Of a stretch of DNA of 64,000 nucleotides, positions 24,201 to 35,121 are shown in pieces. The stretch comes from Setophaga petechia (Eukaryota; Chordata; Aves; Passeriformes; Parulidae), in contig JANCRA010000019.1 in the NCBI GenBank assembly GCA_024362935.1, positions 92,001 to 156,000 of the forward strand, in the 5' to 3' direction. A program made the translations under genes and the position numbers. Every line of letters begins with the position of its first letter. Position 1 is the first letter of the stretch. The notes under the pieces were generated by a model that was given only the letters and a program-made list of their open reading frames with translations, made no database searches and was not told the origin of the DNA.

Positions 24201-25023
24201 GTAATGCTAACAGAATTTTACTAAACACTGACAGAAGGAAAAAAAAAACACTATCTTTTTGGACACCATTTATTAAATATACATATAAGCAATTTTTTTA
24301 AGCCTTTCCCCTTTTTTCAGTACATTCATATTTGATAGCAAATGTTGAGTTCTGGTGGTGATAAAAATATTTTAGCTATATTTTTAACTACAATCCTGCA
24401 TGTGTTCAAAGTGTAACTGTTCTGAAACCTCTCTTTCCACTTCTTTCACCAGACTGGTACATCTAGATGTGTGGTGAGCTCCTTGGAACCGGAGCTCTCT
24501 CTGTAGTTACAACTGTGCTTCACTTATTTAAAAAACTAATCATTAGGTAACACATTTGTGATAGAATAGCAAATAATAAGGACAGGGTTTGGAGATCCTG
24601 CACCTCCAGGGCTTTCCTCTCAACCCATGTTCAGCTCATGTTGTTAAATTGTCTGGGACCTCACCTATTGCCAAAACACTAAGACAAAGCCTAGTTACTC
24701 ATAAACTGATGCATAGGTGACAGCTGTTTCAGAGAGACTACCAAAAGTGCTCAAGAATTTAGACATATCTCAGAACCAGGGCAGTTTTGAAAATTCTTTC
24801 TCACTGTTGTTGTTTTGTTTGTTTGTACTTCTTTCAATAGTAATATTTACAAACATTGCACACCACTCTGGGCACATTATTCTCACTATGTGTGCACAGA
24901 GACCAACACAGTAATGGGCTCTCTCCTTGTTGAGAAATACTGGGCACAACTTAGCAAACAATAAACCTAGGGCAAGTAGTAATTATCAGTAAGTGCATGC
25001 CTGCAATCAGATGATTCTCTGGG
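21202..25023. other. Non-coding DNA between two CR1 fragments
   Basis: Apart from the broken frames at 21742-22431 I see no gene. The rest is unique AT-rich sequence with short overlapping frames (for example minus 22651-22926 against plus 22692-22994). A poly(A) run of ten lies at about 24239-24248. Confidence 0.55.
21742..22431 (+). pseudogene. Possible decayed coding remnant, unassigned
   Basis: Two successive plus-strand frames are open here: one from 21742 to the stop at 22012, the other from about 21982 to 22431. They overlap by some 30 bases in different phases, as if a single frame had suffered a frameshift. The first reads as a leucine-rich helical segment with GLSEADVLLILLDELLIAG. 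The second is basic, with RKKLDICSYAIRL and 'SWKIFPTT' among its readable parts. A pyrimidine tract ending in CAG sits immediately before 21742 and resembles a splice acceptor. I do not recognise a family. A chance run of open frame is the main alternative. Confidence 0.2.
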
Positions 25024-25062
25024 TTTTTTTGTTTGTTTTTTTTTTGTTTTTTTTTTTTTTTT
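25024..25062 (-). repeat. Poly(T) / poly(A) tract at the CR1 3' end
   Basis: Thirty-nine bases of T broken by a few G, read as an A-rich tail on the minus strand. It directly abuts the 3' terminus of the minus-strand CR1 at 25063. Avian CR1 copies normally end in a short attctatg-type repeat, so an A-rich tract at this position is atypical and may be a later expansion. Confidence 0.85.
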
Positions 25063-25330
25063 GTGATCAATTAGGTTGGAAAAGATCTCTGAGATCATTA
25101 AGTCCATCCTATGATACCACACCACCACATCAATGAGACCATGGCACTGAGTGCTATATCCAGCATTTCCTTAAACACTTCCAGGGGTGGTGACTCTACC
25201 ACCTCCCTGGGCAGTGCATTCCAATGTTTAATTTTTGAAGAAGTTCCTCCTAATTCCTTCTAAACCTTCCTGGGCACAGTTTAAGACTATAATTTGGTTC
25301 CACTTGTGAGCCTTAGCTGCAGCTCAGACA
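25063..25330 (-). mobile_element. CR1 LINE fragment, 3' end, minus orientation
   Basis: Read on the plus strand, this is the reverse complement of the avian CR1 3' region. It begins with 'aggttggaaaagatctctga' and 'gatcattaagtccatcc', continues with 'ttccttaaacacttccaggg', 'tggtgactctaccacctccc', 'tgggcagtgcattccaatg' and 'aagttcctcctaattcctt'. These correspond to 'acacctccagggatggtgac', 'cctgggcagcctgttccaatg' and related phrases of bird CR1. It is truncated at its 5' side and dead. Confidence 0.9.
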
Positions 25331-26715
25331 CTGGATTTTATGCTGTGGCTTCAGAAGAATCAGGGAAAGGCTTTTAGTGGGCAAGACTGAGCCTAAGGAC
25401 CAGGCATCTCTTCCTGGTGTCAAAGCTTGGAAAGGTAAGCAGTGGCCTTGAAGAGGATCCCAAGCTCCCACCTGATTCTCACAAGTGAAAATAGGATATC
25501 TTTTGAAGATTTTAATATCTAGGTATGGTTTGATTCACTTCCAAGTCAAACAGCATAGTAATATTCTCAAAATTAATAAATGTGAGAGTGAAGGATGTTT
25601 CTCGGCAAAATCCTATGCATACCTATTGCATGGCATAAATAATACATGGTGATAATTAATAATGATAAATAATAAATAATGCAGTCAGTTGCAGCACTGG
25701 GGACTGTGAATAGATCTACATTTATAAAAGTTGAAACTCTAAGCTTAAAGGATAATGTTTCAAGCACTAAGCTGCAACATTTTTGTACTGTTGTATTACT
25801 CAGATAATTTTATCATTAAGTAAAGATATTAGACCACCCATCTTGTTTTTAAGCATATAACACCAAACAACACCAACAACAGTTCATGCCTTCTGCAGAC
25901 CTTTGAGCATCAGGTTTACATGTCTGCAAATCAACTCCAGTGACCTAAACTGATGACACAAAGCAGGAATGGGCATACAATTGCACCAACAGCTGTGTGT
26001 GCCCTTACAGCTAGGGGCACAAAAAGAGACGACTGATGCAGCTCAAAAGTAGCCACAGAACGTTTCAAAATTTGTCTTTCCATAAAGCATACTTAATATT
26101 TACCATCCTATACTATTCATAAAGGCATTGTATTGCCTCTCCTCTTTCACTGAACTCACATGTCGGTCCTGCATATTAGCCCCTGCCCTAATAGGGAATG
26201 GGGGACTTGATTGACAGTTCATTGAACCAGATACTTCTTAAGGGAAAAATTGAAGAGGTTAATTATAATATCTCTTACTGCTTTAGTATTTCAGTGAGCC
26301 ACAGTGTAAATATAACATAAGCCTAGAATGGAAACCAATATTTTCCTGACACCTCCCCAAGCAGGCACTCTAGGTTTTATGATGCTGAAGACTCAGAGAA
26401 TTCCAAACCTATTCTTCTGTATAGCAAAACAGGGACTTTCAAACAGAAAAATAAATTTGTTGGCTTTAACAATATATATTTTTGGTTAACTTAGCAGTTT
26501 CAAAAGTCCCTGCTTCCCCATGAATTCAAATGGGAGCTGCATTCACTGAGTTCTGCTCTGCTGCAAACTGTCATGCTGGCAATCTGTAAGTCATTTATTT
26601 ATTATTTTTCCCTGTAAGTGCAGCACCTTTTTCAGTGATTTGATTTTTTATTCAATTATATATAGTGGCTAGAATGGCTGTTGTATTGCCCTGCTACTTC
26701 ATTTAAAGATACATT

Positions 26716-26830
26716 GCTTGGGCCTCAATTCAGCCAAGTACTTAGGCAGGTACCCAACTTAAAGTGCAGCACCATCAACACTGAGTCATCTGTTTTAAAT
26801 TAGGGGCTCTAGCTGAACCAGGACCTTAAT
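26716..26830. mobile_element. Possible very old foldback-type interspersed repeat
   Basis: The phrases 'gggcctcaattcagccaagt' and 'acttaggcaggtacccaact' recall an abundant old sauropsid repeat whose ends read roughly 'gggcctgattcagcaaag' and 'cacttaagcacatgcttaac'. The match is weak and only one side is convincing. Confidence 0.3.
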
Positions 26831-27773
26831 TAGGCAAGCACAATTTTAAGGACTCCTTTACTTTTTGAGGCATAACCCACTGTCATCAATGGAAAGTTTG
26901 CTTGACTGCAGACTTTGTTTCTGTATTTCCAAGGCATAGATTTCCCCAGTGATGGTGTTTTATCACGTGTTTTTATCACTCCATCCCTAATGTCTTTCAC
27001 TGCACAAGAAAGAAAGAAATGAAAAGAAAAGGCAGAGATGGGAAAGTGGCAATTTAGGGACTCTGTGTGACAGGCATCCTAAAGGAGAAGAAAGAAAAAC
27101 ACTTAGGAAGTTCTGCGTAGCCACTGCTCAAATCCAAGACCACTCCACTGCAGGTAAGAAATGAGAAATTTTGAGGGCTACTGAGCACTGACTCTTCACA
27201 GTGGATCAACGTTCAAAGTTATTTAGCACAGGTGTTGCTGTAAAATCAGTGGCACACTGATAAAATTCCGTGTTTACTGGCCCTCAAGCACCTCTCTCCC
27301 ACCTGTGCAGCGGTCTGGTATTAGTATGCTGAGGCTGTAATGAAAGCCTTATCATCAGCTGGGCTGTGTCAAACCCTGCTTTTTCCTCATGTAGTGCATG
27401 CTTCTCTCCTCCTCTGGGCATTGGTCTGTGCATTTGCAGCTTGTACACAGGTTTTGAAGGGATTCAGATGGCTGTTGTTGTTGATCATTTTGTGTGTAGT
27501 ACCTCTACAGAGCTGGGAAGTTCTTTTTTCTACATTTGTATGGTATGAACTCCTCTTTTCCATGCCAGCTCGAAGGATTCCAGGTGAGGAGGTAGTGGAT
27601 GCACAGGAGAGAAACAGGAAGAACTGATGCTATGGGCAGATCTCTGTACAGGCTGAGAATCTGGGCTGTTTGCAGAGAAGGGAAGCTCGAATTTCTTTTC
27701 CTTTCATGTGGCAATTGACACAGCATTCCTTGGTCTTTAACCCAAGGTCTCTGGTATCCCTTTACACAGACAT

Positions 27774-27858
27774 GGGATGGGGGTGGGGTGGAGAGGGAGA
27801 GGAGCAGATAAACTGAGAGAGGGGAAGGAAAGAAAGAAAAGAAAACAAACAAGAAAGG
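27774..27858 (+). repeat. Polypurine tract with G-quadruplex motif
   Basis: About 85 bases are overwhelmingly purine, with scattered T and C. The left end, 27774-27797, has four G-runs of at least three bases separated by loops of at most seven, meeting the standard intramolecular G-quadruplex pattern. The right part is GGAAGGAAAGAAAG-like. Such asymmetric tracts can also form triplex DNA. Confidence 0.85.
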
Positions 27859-29117
27859 ATCAAATATGTGAGATTTTTACAGGAAGGTAATAATTTTATG
27901 ACACCTACTGATTCATTTAAAAAAGCCTATAAGTGACAGGTTACTTCACATCCAGCAAAGTTCAAATTAAATACACACAGGGAACATTTGCCCGAGTTTC
28001 ATTTCATTATATTAATTAATTAGATATGTTGAGAGAAAATGGTGGTTGGCATTAGTGTCACCAAGTGGATTTTCCCAGGGATTAAAAGCTTCTTGCTCAT
28101 GTTCTAGCCTTGATGAGAGGTCAGTGACTATCCCATGGATGGAGAGACAGAGGGACAGACACTACATGTCCTCCGATAGAAGGGTGGCTTGTCAAAAATT
28201 GTATCAGCCACCCTCACCCCAAACAGAAGTTCCCAGAGAGAAAAGGGCAGAGCCACTCAAGAAAGTTGTGCAGGAGGCACCTCAGCTTTGACAGCAGCAG
28301 CACAGCTGCTTAATTTGGCTGGACTCTTCCTGGCCCTGCTGCTGCATGTTGAGGTCTCCCAGCCCCAGTCCCCAGTGGCCCTGGCTCTGCTCTTACTCCT
28401 TGCAGCATCACCCTGGATGTCCTACAAGCCCAGCACAGTTAATCTGCCACCAGATTCATTGCTATGTGGATACTCAAGAGCTGACCATAATATAATAGCA
28501 CTTGTATAAAACAGGATTTTATCACTTTTTCCTTTTTATTGTATGAGAGTGACATATTTGTTCCATTTCTCTTAGGTATAGGATACTTAGCCTGCTGCAC
28601 TTGAGTTTCTAATTCTTTCCCCATCCCTACCCATGAATCACAAGGTTTTTCACCTCTTGTTCCACTGACGCACAGAGTGCAGCTGGGATCCCTCCTCATT
28701 TACGCTGTTTCGTGCTTGAGGAAGTGCTGCCAATGCTACCAAGCCAACACACGTGTCCCACACAGATGCTAGAGCTCTTAAGACCCAAAGAGAATGTGGC
28801 TGAGAAAATTCAAGAGTGGGACATGGGAAGAGGCAATCTCCCCATCAGTCCTAAGGAGAATAACACCAAGTACAGCAGCGTAAAACTAAAACCAAAGGCA
28901 ACATGCAGGGAAAAAAGAAGGTACCTAGCATTTGACAGATGGACAGGACTGACAAATAGAAAGGCCAGACATGGTTAAAGTATAGGAAGCATTTGAATAA
29001 ATAATATTTGTTCTAACATTTCCTCATCAGCATATCAGCTAGACACTTTGTTGGTGAGGAGAAGAGAAAAATAAAATTTATCTTGCCATTTTTGCTTTAC
29101 TAGGGAATATGTAACAG

Positions 29118-29210
29118 TTGGCAGTGTAATACACTTTTTATTTTCATGAGTTATGGATGTGCATGGCCATCCCTAAAAAAATTGAAATAAAAACTGTATT
29201 ACACCGCCAA
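29118..29210. mobile_element. 93-bp foldback: 30-bp inverted arms, 33-bp loop (MITE-like or hairpin RNA)
   Basis: The arm at 29118-29147 (ttggcagtgtaatacac...) and the arm at 29181-29210 are inverted copies of each other, matching at 26 of 30 positions. The mismatches are a transition at arm position 6, a change at 17 and two near the inner end. Size and geometry fit a miniature inverted-repeat transposable element of mariner type; MADE1 in mammals is a known element of about 80 bp with long terminal inverted repeats. A hairpin-forming small-RNA precursor is the alternative. TA dinucleotides lie within ten bases on both sides, but no clean TA target duplication is visible. Confidence 0.6.
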
Positions 29211-29258
29211 GTCTCATATACTATATTTATACCATACCAGAGGAGGTGTCTGCAGAGC

Positions 29259-29293
29259 AACTATAGATATAAACTTTTATTATATCTATAGTT
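29259..29293. repeat. Perfect 14-bp inverted repeat with 7-base loop
   Basis: Arms aactatagatataa (29259-29272) and ttatatctatagtt (29280-29293) are exact reverse complements, separated by actttta. It lies 48 bases downstream of the 93-bp foldback. AT-rich sequence of this type readily extrudes as a cruciform. Confidence 0.9.
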
Positions 29294-30769
29294 TCTCATG
29301 TTATTAGTATAGTTGTGAAAATAATAGGATTTACTGAAGGTTGTTATTCCCCCTAGCATCACTGATGTGGTATGAACAATATATTGACCTTTTGGAAATT
29401 TTTGAACCATTGTAATGGATCTGAAAATGTGGTCACCTGATATGAACAGCTAGAGTCCTTGTCCCCAGCCTAAGACAATGGGCTCATGGTGTCTTTGTAA
29501 GGCAATATTCAGATCAGCCCCACAAAGTACATCTTGGTACTACCAACAGTGCTTCCCTTTTGTTCTTCTTAGTGTGCAGGGAGCACTAACCAAGCCCAGC
29601 CCTTTAAATAATTGCAGAGAGGGCATGAAGGCCCCAGACTGCAGCAGACTGCAGGATGGAGTAGTGCTCCATCATCATGCTTAGGTTCCTATGGCAGAAT
29701 GACTCAGATATTTGCCACTAAAATGGGTAAAACCCATAGGCCTCGTTAAGCTAGATGGCTGCAGGTTTTCTAGGTGGTATTCACACTTCCTGACTGATTT
29801 CTCAGCTTCTCCCCAGAGGCAAACCCCTTGCCCTGTGAGGATAACTCGGCTGCCCCACTTTTCCTCAGCCCTACTGATTCTAGCAGGAGAGCAGGCAGGA
29901 GCAAGAGCCTATTGAGTCCTGCCAGGGAGATCCTGTGGTGTTTGACACTGCAAAGGATCCACACAAGAGGAGCCTCTGGGCACTGCTCAGCCCTGCTGAG
30001 GGCATGAAGATGTTAAGAAAAAACATGAAGAAAGGAAGCTGCCACAGGTGCTCACTGTAATGCAGGCTTGCTCTGCTGTTCTGCACACTCTGTGGGAATA
30101 CAGCTGATATTCTCTGAAGTAAAGGGAACACTCCCACTGACAAGTTGCCTTTGCTTCCTGTAGGTGCACAAAGGTACTCGCTCAAGTTTTTTGAGCTCAG
30201 AGGCACAGGGAAGCCAGGAGCACCTGTTTACTGATGGGAAATGCCAGTAGAAATGGGTCTGGAAGAGCAGCATATTTATAGCCTCACACAGCACCATATG
30301 GTGCTTGGTAGCAGAAATCATCAATTGAGACCGATGAGCAAATTTAAATTTCAGCTTAGATTTGATTTTCTTTTTTTTAGCAATCATTTTATTTAATTTT
30401 CTCTCTTTGTCTCTGAGTGCTCAAGATGACTTGGCTGTGTCTTGCCCCTTGCTTTCTGGAGAAGGCTGTAGGGGCACGCAGCCTTAATTGTTTAAATAAC
30501 TCTATATCTACTGAAAGAAGGGGAAGGGGAGCCACAGAACAAAAGATATGCCTGGGGATGATGGGCTGAGAAGCTGAAGTCAAAAGGACACATAGCTCAG
30601 GCCCTTAGGACTAGAAAAGCAGCCCTTAGAAATCTGAGGTCAGTCAGGCCAGAGGCAAAACTGATTTCTTTTTAATCAAGCTTAATTGTTTATATTAATA
30701 CATGGATTTGCTCACAATGATTCAACTCAGCCTTTTAGCAGATCTCTGAAGAAAAATTTTGCAAACCTC

Positions 30770-30784
30770 TTTTTTTTTTTTTTT
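30770..30784 (-). repeat. Poly(T) run of 15
   Basis: Fifteen consecutive T residues, equivalent to poly(A) on the minus strand. No retroposon was recognised to its left in that orientation. Confidence 0.9.
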
Positions 30785-31023
30785 ACAAGAGTATCTCTGA
30801 GCCTATGTCTGTAAATTACCTTCAGGTTTATAAAGCGCTGCTGTGGTCCTTCGAAAATGCATCAGTTTCCTTGGTATTAGTGCACATCCAGATCAAAATG
30901 AAAAATTGTTGATTTCTGACCCTATTACCCTATCCCTGCTCATCAATTTAAAACCAGTGTAGGTCAGGTCCAGCTCTTCAGCATAAGCCCTCCAACTCAG
31001 TCTTCTCAGAAGTGACTATGAGG

Positions 31024-31050
31024 CAGCAACCATGGGACAGCAACCATGGG
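31024..31050 (+). repeat. Two head-to-tail copies of a 14-bp unit
   Basis: Cagcaaccatggg occurs at 31024-31036 and 31038-31050 with one base between, so the repeat period is 14 bp. It is a small slippage-type duplication. Confidence 0.9.
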
Positions 31051-31504
31051 GCACTACTTTTTGTACTGGATTGTACAATCCCTGGCTGGCACACCTCTGT
31101 ACCACCATAATGCAAGTATTTGATAAGTCCTCTCTACACAATGTCCTCTAAATAGGCAGTCTGGGTAATCTTGCATCAATCTTTACCACCTTTCTTTGCG
31201 CCTCAGCTCAAGACATACAAGATGGAAGGTGAGCTTGCATCCCCTGGTGGAACTACACCTCTGCATTAGGACAGAAGTGTCTGAGATGTCACTGCAATGA
31301 TGCCTGCAATGGTCCAGGGCTTCCTTGGTGGGCAAATAGCATCCTCCAAAATCCAGGGTACTCAATCTGTCGCACACCCCTCCCAAGCCACATGCCTGAA
31401 TGCAAAGGGCACACTTTTGTTCATCTGCTAAGGTAACTGATGGCTCACCAGGAGGCCCATGTAATGATTGTAGTTTTGCTGATTTATTAAGTGCCAATGG
31501 TGTT

Positions 31505-31590
31505 TTAATATTGTTTGTGTTTCAGAAATAAAGATAGTCATTGCCCTGAAGGCTTACAGTCTGAAAGACAGATACCCACAATACACAACT
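31505..31590 (+). mobile_element. Probable ancient interspersed repeat piece (MIR/L3-like)
   Basis: The phrase 'agtcattgccctgaaggctt' followed by 'acagtctgaaagacagatac' closely recalls the old amniote repeat phrases 'agtccctgccccaaagagctt' and 'acaatctaagtagacaagac'. The fragment is short and diverged, so family and strand are provisional. Confidence 0.4.
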
Positions 31591-33252
31591 CCCTATGGAT
31601 ACTCAGAAGAAAGATTTTTTTTTATTAAGGAGCTATTCTGATTTAATTTGGTTCTTTAATGTGATATTGGAACAGTGCGGGGTTGAGTGTCAGCCCGCTG
31701 AAAGCACTCCTCTGCTGGGCTATAAAGACTATGAGTATCAGCATGTGGAGGGCGGGGACATGCAGCCCCTGTCTGACTCAATCAGAGCTTCAGAACACGA
31801 ATTCCCAGTGATTTGTTCCTTGACCAGCAACCTCCATCAACCTGCTGCTTATCAGGGGCTCTCATTCATTGCCCAAGCCAGGAAAGTTAAGCTACAGGGA
31901 ATGTGCTAAACTAAAACTTGGTGTTAAAGGACACGACAGAGAGGTGATGTGAATTTCTGCCTGTTTCACAGTGGAGTTGAAGCAAGCAGTCTATGTGGCA
32001 TGAGTAGGCAGAAGGGTTTAAGGTTTTATAGGACCCTCATGGATTATGAATTTGGCACCCACCTAGAGTTTCTATTTGCTCTGTGGTTGGGATTGCCAGG
32101 GTGGATGAGGTCAGTGGAAATGGACCAACACTCACCCAGCCCCTGTGGCCCAGAGAGTGCTTACAGGCTGCCAGAGAGCAGTAATTCAGGAGGCAAAGGG
32201 CGAGGGTGGTACCTCCAAGAGGTTGTGCATGCAGGCATTTGTGCCTGTGTGTGCATCTGGATGCGTGCACAGACACAGGAGCCTTTGTCAGCCTAAAATG
32301 GTTGGGAGACTCACAGTTTTAAGGGGCTGGCAGAAACTCCTGTGGCATTGTGCAGTCAGCACCAGTGAAAGGTGGATTCAGGTGGGTGTCATTCCCCAGG
32401 TTTTCAGGAGGCTGACAAAATTGCTTTCTGTGGACCATGCATGACTTCCTCCAGTGCTGTGGCCAGAAGGACTCTACCACTCATTTCCTGCAATTCCACT
32501 CCGGACCCTGACCCCCCACACAGAGCGCGCTGCGGGGGGAAATGTTAGTCCTTATTCTTTCTCTTAAATCAGTGCCAAAATCAATTTTGAAAAATTGTCT
32601 CAAAGTTGCTTTCAACTCCATCTGGGTGTTTCTTTACTGCTAGAAAATCACCCCATACACTGGAATCGTTATTACATCACACTAATCTAATTTAAATGCA
32701 TTTTTACTGTACTTGGTTTAATGAATGTGGAATGTGTCACTATGAAATTGCACCATTAATTTGATAAATAGGACTTGAAGGTATAATTTTTTCCAGCATT
32801 GCAGACTAATGAAGCTAAAATACATATATAATAAGAAGTGTAAATAATAAATTATTCTTAGGAGCAAAAAAATTAATTAGATCTTACCACAAATTGCATC
32901 TCAATGTCAAAGTATTTTTACACTACTGACTTTCAAACTAGTTGGAACATGACTGTGATCCTTGGAAAGTTTCTCAAGTAATTGCTGTGTGTATACATAT
33001 TTGGGAATATACCTTAAGAAGCTACCTGAGTTCCTACTGATTTCTCACAAGCAGCTTTCTCATGCTCCCTGCCATCACACCTGAATCTTAACAGCATTCA
33101 GAACAATTCCTGTTATTATTTGTTCTAAATTTCAGCATGCTCTTTATTCTTGAAGACCCGAAGAAACTTTTTTTTAAGATTTCTGACACTGAATTGAGAG
33201 CAAAATAAGGACACGCCACATGCAAATTCTCTGCAGAGGTGACCGTGCCCCT

Positions 33253-33315
33253 ACTGCCAGTTCACTGCCTCTGCTGCTGAAATCAATGGGAGTTTTTGCT
33301 CTGACTTCAATAGCA
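33253..33315. mobile_element. Old foldback repeat fragment with 'gaagtcaatgggag' core
   Basis: The phrase 'tgctgaaatcaatgggag' is followed after a short loop by 'tctgacttcaatagcag'. The inverted tgaaatca (33278-33285) and tgacttca (33302-33309) cores form a weak stem. The 'gaagtcaatgggagttttg' phrase and its inverse are widespread in old sauropsid and amniote interspersed repeats of DNA-transposon or MITE appearance. Confidence 0.4.
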
Positions 33316-34733
33316 GAAGAGACTCCTGTACAAAGCACACTACTTTTCACCAGTAATGGAAATGTCACAGCGGTGCCATTCAGGAAGGAAACCAAGTGGA
33401 GGGAAATTAAAGAGGAAACTCCAGTCTTGTGCAGTTTAGCTGCTGATAGCTCATCTCGCTCAGCCTGCTGCACCCTCAGCCAGTTACACAGTGCTGCCTG
33501 GTTTAGCATTCTTTGTCTCTTTGTCATTTCTTATTGAGCCCACAAAGAAAGGTTTTATCTCACTCCTCTGGAAAAGAAAGCGCCTAGAGATTGAAGAGAT
33601 CAGGTGGCATTTCACCTCTAGTTTTCTTCATTCCCAGCTGGAGAGCTTTGAATGCTCTGCACAGCCAACTATTCTCTGACTATTCTATAGCTAGATGAAG
33701 GACCATTGGCCAAAATGTCATCCTTAACCTTATTTTCTATTCCTAGTTTCTAGTTTAATAACCAACATTTTTACTTCCTGTTGTTTGATTTGCAGCCAAA
33801 ATTGTGACGTGCTATCAGTTTTGTTGCCAGATAGCACATTAAGCCTTACTAAGGGGTAAACATAATGATCTTCATTAAACCTTCTAAATGAACCCACCTC
33901 CTGCTTCTTCAGGTGGAGGAAGGCATTGACAAGAAACACTGCTGAACTGTCTTACAGCTATTTTTCCCTTGCAAGCAGAAGGAGGGAGAGAAGAGTGGCA
34001 GCTTTTAAAGAAGGAAAAAAGTTAGATGAACATGAAAGGGTTTGTGAGATTTCCTTTCTTAATGGCAAAGTTTTCCAGCAATAAATCACAATTCAGTCCA
34101 TGCCATTAGTTTTGGGGGCATTATATCCCCTCATTAAAGTGCATAAACAATTATATTTATTGAAGGTAATGTACTGTGTAGTGCATTATAACGACACTCA
34201 TTAACATATGTAATCATCATTTGAATGGGCTTTACTACAATGTAAACTGATAATGGCATGATTACCCACTGGGTTATTAACTTTTCAGTCCTAAGATAAT
34301 AAAAGGTGATACAAGAAACAAAAAGCACATGTGCATTGCCCTTCACATGTGATTTATGTGCTTCACTGTGGAGCTATGAACACAGGTACCCATCATTGGG
34401 GAGACTGGCTCTTTATTGCACATTGTATTTGACAGAATAATAAATGTAGCTGAATGGTTCTTGGGTGGGCATCTGGGGAAAAAAAAGTCCTGTGAATAAG
34501 GCAGGCACTACTTCAAACTGCAAGACCCAGCAAAGGAAATAATTTTGTCTTTCTCTGTCTCTCACTAGCACTCTCTGGCTTACAGATCTTCATATGCTCT
34601 GTCAGACTCACAGAGATTAAGGAAAAAAAAAATCCATCTTCTTTATACATTTCTCCCCCTCCTTCAGCCCACCATGCACTCCTCTCTGCCTGGGCTATAA
34701 TTGCTGTTTATGAGGAAATGAAGGGATGCACTA

Positions 34734-34775
34734 TGCTAAGGTACCTGTGTGCTAAGGTATTCATATTATGCTAAG
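34734..34775 (+). repeat. Short interrupted repeat with three tgctaag copies
   Basis: The heptamer tgctaag occurs at 34734-34740, 34750-34756 and 34769-34775; the first two copies extend to tgctaaggta. This is a minor degenerate tandem repeat. Confidence 0.75.
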
Positions 34776-35107
34776 TGTATGCTTGTATCAAACAGATGGT
34801 TTTAGGTATTGAAATGCAGCTTAGCTGCAGTATCAGAGAATAGATTTATCAGTTTGCCTGAGCTTCTCTTCTATAAAATGCCTATTTGGAGGCATCAGAG
34901 GTATTATAAATACAGCTTATTTGTGTAATTTATCAGCCCTCTCCGGGGTTTGTCTCTGTGGAATCTTAGTGCCTTAATTTTAATGAATGAATCTGAGTTT
35001 GTTTTAGGAGGGGATGAGTTAAGAAATATTAAAATAAAACAGACTCATGAGCAACCATTCAAAAAAGCACCAGTTACCAATAGACAGGGCCTCTCCACCA
35101 TTAAGTG

Positions 35108-35121
35108 GCATATATATATGC
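35108..35121. repeat. 14-bp perfect TA palindrome
   Basis: Gcatatatatatgc equals its own reverse complement. It is a short alternating TA core of a kind common in AT-rich DNA. Confidence 0.9.

Larger units (their letters stand above)
25331..31504. other. Unique AT-rich non-coding DNA
   Basis: No gene supported in 6 kb. Short open frames on both strands (minus 27505-27852, plus 28189-28509, minus 30052-30387) carry no motif. The stretch contains the G-rich polypurine tract, two hairpins near 29.1-29.3 kb, a poly(T) run and possibly a very old foldback repeat at 26716-26830. Confidence 0.6.

Noticed and set aside
31183..31497. Cysteine- and histidine-rich minus-strand frame as a zinc-finger relic
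   Set aside because: Several Cys and His residues occur (CALCIQACGLGGVC, then HCRHHC), but the spacing fits no zinc-finger family I know and it has no start or splice context.
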